From: Arcanobacterium phocae
Lineage (GTDB): Bacteria; Actinomycetota; Actinomycetes; Actinomycetales; Actinomycetaceae
Direction of reading: 5' to 3'
Assembly: GCF_900105865.1 (NCBI RefSeq)
Contig: NZ_LT629804.1
Span: forward strand, 1,674,001 to 1,738,000
Length of the DNA stretch: 64,000 nucleotides
The notes under the pieces: model-generated
Databases searched by the model: none
What the model was told of the DNA's origin: nothing
What the model saw: only the letters and a program-made list of their open reading frames with translations
Program-made: the position numbers and the translations under genes
Part shown: positions 61,601 to 64,000 of the stretch, one piece after another
Layout: each line of letters starts with the position of its first letter
Position numbering within the stretch: the stretch's first letter is position 1

Positions 61601-62155
61601 TTTGCCAAAAATGTCTTGGAGCTCCCCTGCAGCCTTGAGCGCTTCATCCCACTGCCCCAGTCGTAATCGCGTCTGAATCTCTCCAGAAGGGCATCCAGCC
61701 GTACCTATCAGGCCATCATGATACGTTTCCAGAAGCTCACGATCCATGCGCGGCCATTTCCCCATCTGGCCTTCCAACGATGCTAAGGAATTCATCCGAA
61801 ACAAGTTATGCATTCCGGTATTGTTCTCGGAAAGCAGAGTCATATGGGTATAGGCACCACGAGCAGAGACATCATCTGAGCGTTGTGCCGGCGTGCCCCA
61901 CAGCTGACGGGACTGATCAAAACGTGACGTTCCCGGCGTCATGTATGCTTCCAAACCAATAATCGGCTTAATACCAGCTGCCGTAGCCGCTTTGTACATT
62001 TCGTAAGCGCCAAACAAATAGCCGTGATCGGTAATAGCCACAGCCGGCTGTTCTAACCGCGCAACTTCAGCTACCAGTTTATTGATTTTTGCTGCACCAT
62101 CAAGCAGCGAATAGTCAGTGTGAACGTGTAGGTGCGCAAAATCTTTTCCAGCCAT
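58607..62155 (-). CDS. dnaE: DNA polymerase III alpha subunit
   Basis: 1182-aa replicative polymerase. N-terminal PHP domain (AHLHVHTDYSLLDG), polymerase domain with catalytic Asps in GPGRGSGAGS context and LPDIDVDFDDRRRDEVI, the fingers region, the helix-hairpin-helix, and a C-terminal OB fold (VTVAGLITSVQTRIS). The ATG at 62155 lies 7 bases after TAGACT (minus strand), a leaderless start; a GTG at 62185 in frame would overlap the -10. DnaE1-type, length canonical for actinobacteria. Confidence 0.96.
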   Translation of the reverse strand: MAGKDFAHLHVHTDYSLLDGAAKINKLVAEVARLEQPAVAITDHGYLFGAYEMYKAATAAGIKPIIGLEAYMTPGTSRFDQSRQLWGTPAQRSDDVSARGAYTHMTLLSENNTGMHNLFRMNSLASLEGQMGKWPRMDRELLETYHDGLIGTAGCPSGEIQTRLRLGQWDEALKAAGELQDIFGKDHFFVEVMDHGLEIERRVQNDLLKIARMIGAPLIATNDSHYVKREDRDIQDAMLCINSGSTLMDPDRFKFDGDGYYIKSSEEMWRQFEDLPEAVENTLLVAERCNVSFQTTADGISYMPAFPVPAGEDETSWFINQVEAGLLKRYNGSVPAHVRERADYEVGVITSMGFPGYFLVVSDYIKWAKEHGIRVGPGRGSGAGSMVAYALEITQLDPIKHDLLFERFLNPERVSLPDIDVDFDDRRRDEVIRYVEEKYGADKVAQVVTYGTIKTKQALKDAARVLGMPFQMGDQLTKALPPDVQGKSIAVKDIYNPQAARYNEAGEFREFVDSNAEAKRVFDFALGLEGMTRQTGVHACAVIMSSIALTDVIPIMKRLQDGAIITQFEYPQCEELGLVKMDFLGLSNLTVIEGALTNIRNNGKEAPDIDAIPLDDKETYDLLARAETLGIFQLDSPGMRQLLKQMKPDTFADISAVSALYRPGPMGANSHTNYALRKNGLQEKTPIHPELAEALEDILGKTHGLIVFQEQVMRIAQKLAGFTLGQADLLRKAMGKKKADVLQKQFKSFAQGMRDNGYSDNAINTLWDILVPFAQYAFNKSHSEAYALVTYQTAYLKAHYPSEYMASLLTSNQNNKTKVATYLADTRRMGIRVNVPDVNKSMDVYSAVGNEVRVGLSSVRNVGKLVVEGIISARQEKGEYTSFQDFLDKVPAAVLNKRAIECLIKAGAFDSLGYSRRALVAIHEEAIEAVLPVKRNEAGGQFDLFGGLGEDNPIAQSFSVEIPDLPEWDKKEKLNIERDMLGLYVSDHPLSGLEAFLDRVADHTILGIQNEENPVDGQTVTVAGLITSVQTRISQKNGKTWATATIEDFTGSIEVNFFPATYSSVSQFLMPDTVVTVKARMSVRDSGIQLNAMDMKVPQLAGIAEDTPLDIQIPERMLTQELMSKLADLLKQYPGKAPIRVHVRQLGKTTVVQLHDSFKVNANPALLSNLRVLLGKNALVTE

Positions 62156-62194
62156 GGCATCTAGTCTAATGACTGCATCCACCACATGTCTGGT

Positions 62195-62671
62195 TCATTG
62201 ACGTTGAAATTCGCACACGCTTAAAACACGGCTCATCAGTTTGTGCTCAATTCCAGCATCCAGAACAATGTCATCAGACTCAATAACATAACCTAAACGC
62301 TCATAGAAACCAATAGCCGCACGCTGAGCAAACAAATAAATCGTCACCATACCCTGAGAGCTAAACTCAGATAACGCCAGCCCAGCGAGCTCAGACATGA
62401 CTGCTTCGCCAATTCCGCCACCACGAAATTCACGTTTAACCACCACTCTACCGATGTGTACTCGTCCGTCGTCATCCCGGAAAATCCGTCCCGTTCCAAT
62501 GACGCGCTGTTCGTCGTCTAGCACTGCCACATGAAACGTTCCGCTTGCTGTGTCTCTCTGATCTTTTTCGAGCTCAACTGGCACATTCTGTTCACAAACG
62601 AATACTTCGAGACGCAACGCAAGCACCGAAGACAAATCGTCAGCGCCACTCAAATGCTTAATCACGGTCAC
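62195..62671 (-). CDS. GNAT-family N-acetyltransferase
   Basis: 158-aa acetyltransferase. Acetyl-CoA motif [17 protein letters not shown] and motif B YERLGY near the C-terminus. N-terminal [12 protein letters not shown] resembles the ElaA-like subgroup. Acetyl acceptor unknown. GTG start overlapping the rluD stop by 4 bp (GTGA), so it is translated with rluD; dnaE starts 39 bp after with its own promoter. Confidence 0.88.
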   Translation of the reverse strand: MTVIKHLSGADDLSSVLALRLEVFVCEQNVPVELEKDQRDTASGTFHVAVLDDEQRVIGTGRIFRDDDGRVHIGRVVVKREFRGGGIGEAVMSELAGLALSEFSSQGMVTIYLFAQRAAIGFYERLGYVIESDDIVLDAGIEHKLMSRVLSVCEFQRQ

Positions 62672-63591
62672 AGGGCGCCATTCCTCATCTGGTTGAGCGC
62701 AGATTGCAGATCTGCTGGATACCGAGATTCAACCTCTACGTAGTGTCCAGTACGCGGATGATCAAACCCGAGCCGAACAGCGTGGAGCCACTGCCGATCC
62801 AAGCCCAGTCGTTCAGATAACCTCGGATCAGCACCGTACATATCATCACCCACACATGGATGCTTCAACGCGCTCATATGTACCCTAATTTGATGGGTAC
62901 GTCCCGTTTCAAGATGAACTTCTAACAGGCTCGCGCCAGCCATTGCTTCGATAGTGTCATAATGCGTGACCGAGTGCTTACCATCAGCACGCACACTCAT
63001 CTTCCACTGATGACGATGATCTCGTGCAATTGGAGCCTCCACAGTTCCGCGCATGGGATCCGGATGCCCCTGTACTAAAGCATGGTAGATTTTTGTAACT
63101 GTCCGATCCCGAAAAGCTCGCTTGAGCATAGTATAAGCAAGCTCGGATTTAGCAACTACCATTGCTCCCGTTGTGCCTACATCGAGCCGATGTACAATCC
63201 CCATCCGCTCTTGCGGACCTGATGTAGACAATCGAACTCCACTAGCTAATAGGGCTCCCAGCACGTTTGGTCCGTCAAAGTTGTGCGATGCATGAGCAGC
63301 CACACCAGCTGGTTTATCGACGATGATAATGTCCTCATCTTCGTACAAAATCCCCATACCCTCTACTGGCGTAGGCTCGGGCTCTGTCGATGGCGGAGCC
63401 GGAATAGAGACCTCAGCTATCGTGCCAGCTATAGCACGATCTGATTTTCCAGGAGCTTTGCCATCAACTAATACGTCGCCAGAAAGAATAAGGTCCACTA
63501 TTTTTGACCGCGAAAGTCCGGTCATCTTTGCTAGCGCAGTATCAAGACGCTCGCCCGCGAATCCATCGGGAATAAAGTAGGTATGCGTCAT
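62668..63591 (-). CDS. rluD: RluA-family 23S rRNA pseudouridine synthase
   Basis: 307-aa enzyme with an N-terminal S4 domain ([16 protein letters not shown]) and the RluA catalytic domain; the HRLD motif is HRLDVGTTG with catalytic D137. Also [15 protein letters not shown] and [11 protein letters not shown]. Assigned RluD-like from its length and position after lspA, a common pairing. The ATG overlaps the lspA stop by 4 bp. Confidence 0.92.
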   Translation of the reverse strand: MTHTYFIPDGFAGERLDTALAKMTGLSRSKIVDLILSGDVLVDGKAPGKSDRAIAGTIAEVSIPAPPSTEPEPTPVEGMGILYEDEDIIIVDKPAGVAAHASHNFDGPNVLGALLASGVRLSTSGPQERMGIVHRLDVGTTGAMVVAKSELAYTMLKRAFRDRTVTKIYHALVQGHPDPMRGTVEAPIARDHRHQWKMSVRADGKHSVTHYDTIEAMAGASLLEVHLETGRTHQIRVHMSALKHPCVGDDMYGADPRLSERLGLDRQWLHAVRLGFDHPRTGHYVEVESRYPADLQSALNQMRNGAL

Positions 63592-64000
63592 TCCTGCTCC
63601 GTATCCTCAGTAAGAGTCGGTGCTGTATCCGCCTTAATTATCTCTATAAGGATGAGAACACCAAAACCTGCCACAAGCGCAATATCTGCAATGTTACCGA
63701 TGAACCAGTCCGAATACTGAATAAAATCAATGACGTGTCCTCGTGCGATTCCTGGCGGACGCACAAAACGATCAATAAGGTTACCTAGAGCTCCACCCCA
63801 GATAACTGCGGCAGTGTAAAGAAGTGACGCAGTGTGCAACCGACGAATAAAAAACAGTGCCCCTGCGACGAAAATAGTGCCGAGTATAGTGAAGACCCAA
63901 GTCGCATTATCAAGAAATGAGAAAGCTGCTCCGGGATTAAAGACTAGATGCAAACTAATAAAGTCACCGATAACTGGAATCGTTTGTCCGTCAGATAATG
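63588..64000 (-). CDS. lspA: Signal peptidase II, N-terminus beyond window edge
   Basis: Partial gene. The visible ~136 codons include [21 protein letters not shown], three hydrophobic helices and the two catalytic Asp motifs ([10 protein letters not shown] and NIADIAL). This membrane aspartyl protease removes lipoprotein signal peptides; window lipoproteins MglB, ZnuA and the DUF6318-like protein are substrates. The frame runs to base 64000, so ~50 residues and the start are missing. First visible gene of the lspA-rluD-GNAT operon. Confidence 0.94.
   Translation of the reverse strand, partial: LSDGQTIPVIGDFISLHLVFNPGAAFSFLDNATWVFTILGTIFVAGALFFIRRLHTASLLYTAAVIWGGALGNLIDRFVRPPGIARGHVIDFIQYSDWFIGNIADIALVAGFGVLILIEIIKADTAPTLTEDTEQE

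Noticed and set aside
62156..62185. Upstream GTG start of dnaE
   Set aside because: It would put the -10 element inside the coding region and adds ten residues not expected before the PHP domain.
1..64000. CRISPR arrays, IS elements, phage genes
   Set aside because: No regularly spaced repeats, transposase, integrase or att-like duplications at the three tRNA genes were seen.

Overview
The window is from a mid-GC actinobacterium, most likely a member of the Actinomycetaceae (Arcanobacterium/Trueperella-like; genus is an inference). The evidence is the set of actinobacterial conserved families (DUF3043, DUF4191, DUF3052, DUF3145, CE1758/CE1759 flavin pair, glnE next to a second glutamine synthetase, homodimeric AceE with a two-lipoyl SucB, polyphosphate glucokinase), frequent GTG starts, and many genes whose start codon lies 6-7 bases after a TANNNT -10 element (leaderless mRNAs). 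I see no prophage, IS element or CRISPR; most of it is chromosomal housekeeping DNA.

Layout. 1-7.0 kb: edge-truncated M20 dipeptidase, DUF3043 membrane protein, leucyl aminopeptidase, then lpdA-sucB (E3 and E2 of 2-oxoacid dehydrogenase); the matching E1 (aceE) is at 26 kb. 7-15.4 kb: MFS transporter, DUF4191, glnA, then the opposite-strand operon glnA2-glnE-histidine phosphatase (nitrogen assimilation and its adenylylation control). 15.4-20.8 kb: panB, map-ppgK, RNase P RNA, yaaA, a degenerate zinc-ribbon protein and a NIF3 protein. 20.8-25.4 kb: sulfide:quinone-reductase-like flavoprotein with a 60-aa partner, divergent YceI, CE1758/CE1759 flavin pair, tRNA-Val. 25.4-37.9 kb: DUF3052/aceE, a heterodimeric ABC exporter, HAD phosphatase-yciO-TPR operon, degenerate ACP facing DUF3145, def-epimerase, phosphatidylcholine-synthase-like CDP-alcohol transferase. 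37.9-41.2 kb: gene-poor stretch with a 35-aa small gene, tRNA-Asn, a run of envelope/hypothetical genes, tRNA-Met. 41.2-49.5 kb: dnaG, rhodanese, galactose-type ABC transporter mglBAC, dgt. 49.5-54.5 kb: GH13-like pseudoenzyme, dusB, YibE/F, glyS. 54.5-58.6 kb: znuACB-zur-dedA-S4 run behind a Fur/Zur-type palindrome. 58.6-64 kb: dnaE, GNAT, rluD, lspA (cut by the right edge).

The most unusual object is the mgl sugar transporter. The binding lipoprotein MglB appears naturally circularly permuted: the segment that normally forms the first ~80 residues of galactose-binding proteins is missing at the N-terminus and present at the C-terminus, with nearly all ligand contacts retained. Its permease MglC carries an extra ~220-residue charged coiled-coil N-terminus, and a perfect 13-bp hairpin separates mglB from mglA. 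Other points of interest are the 35-aa gene with a near-perfect ribosome binding site, the Ser-less ACP beside DUF3145, the Cys-depleted zinc-ribbon protein, the pseudo-GH13 gene, and the pervasive leaderless promoter architecture.
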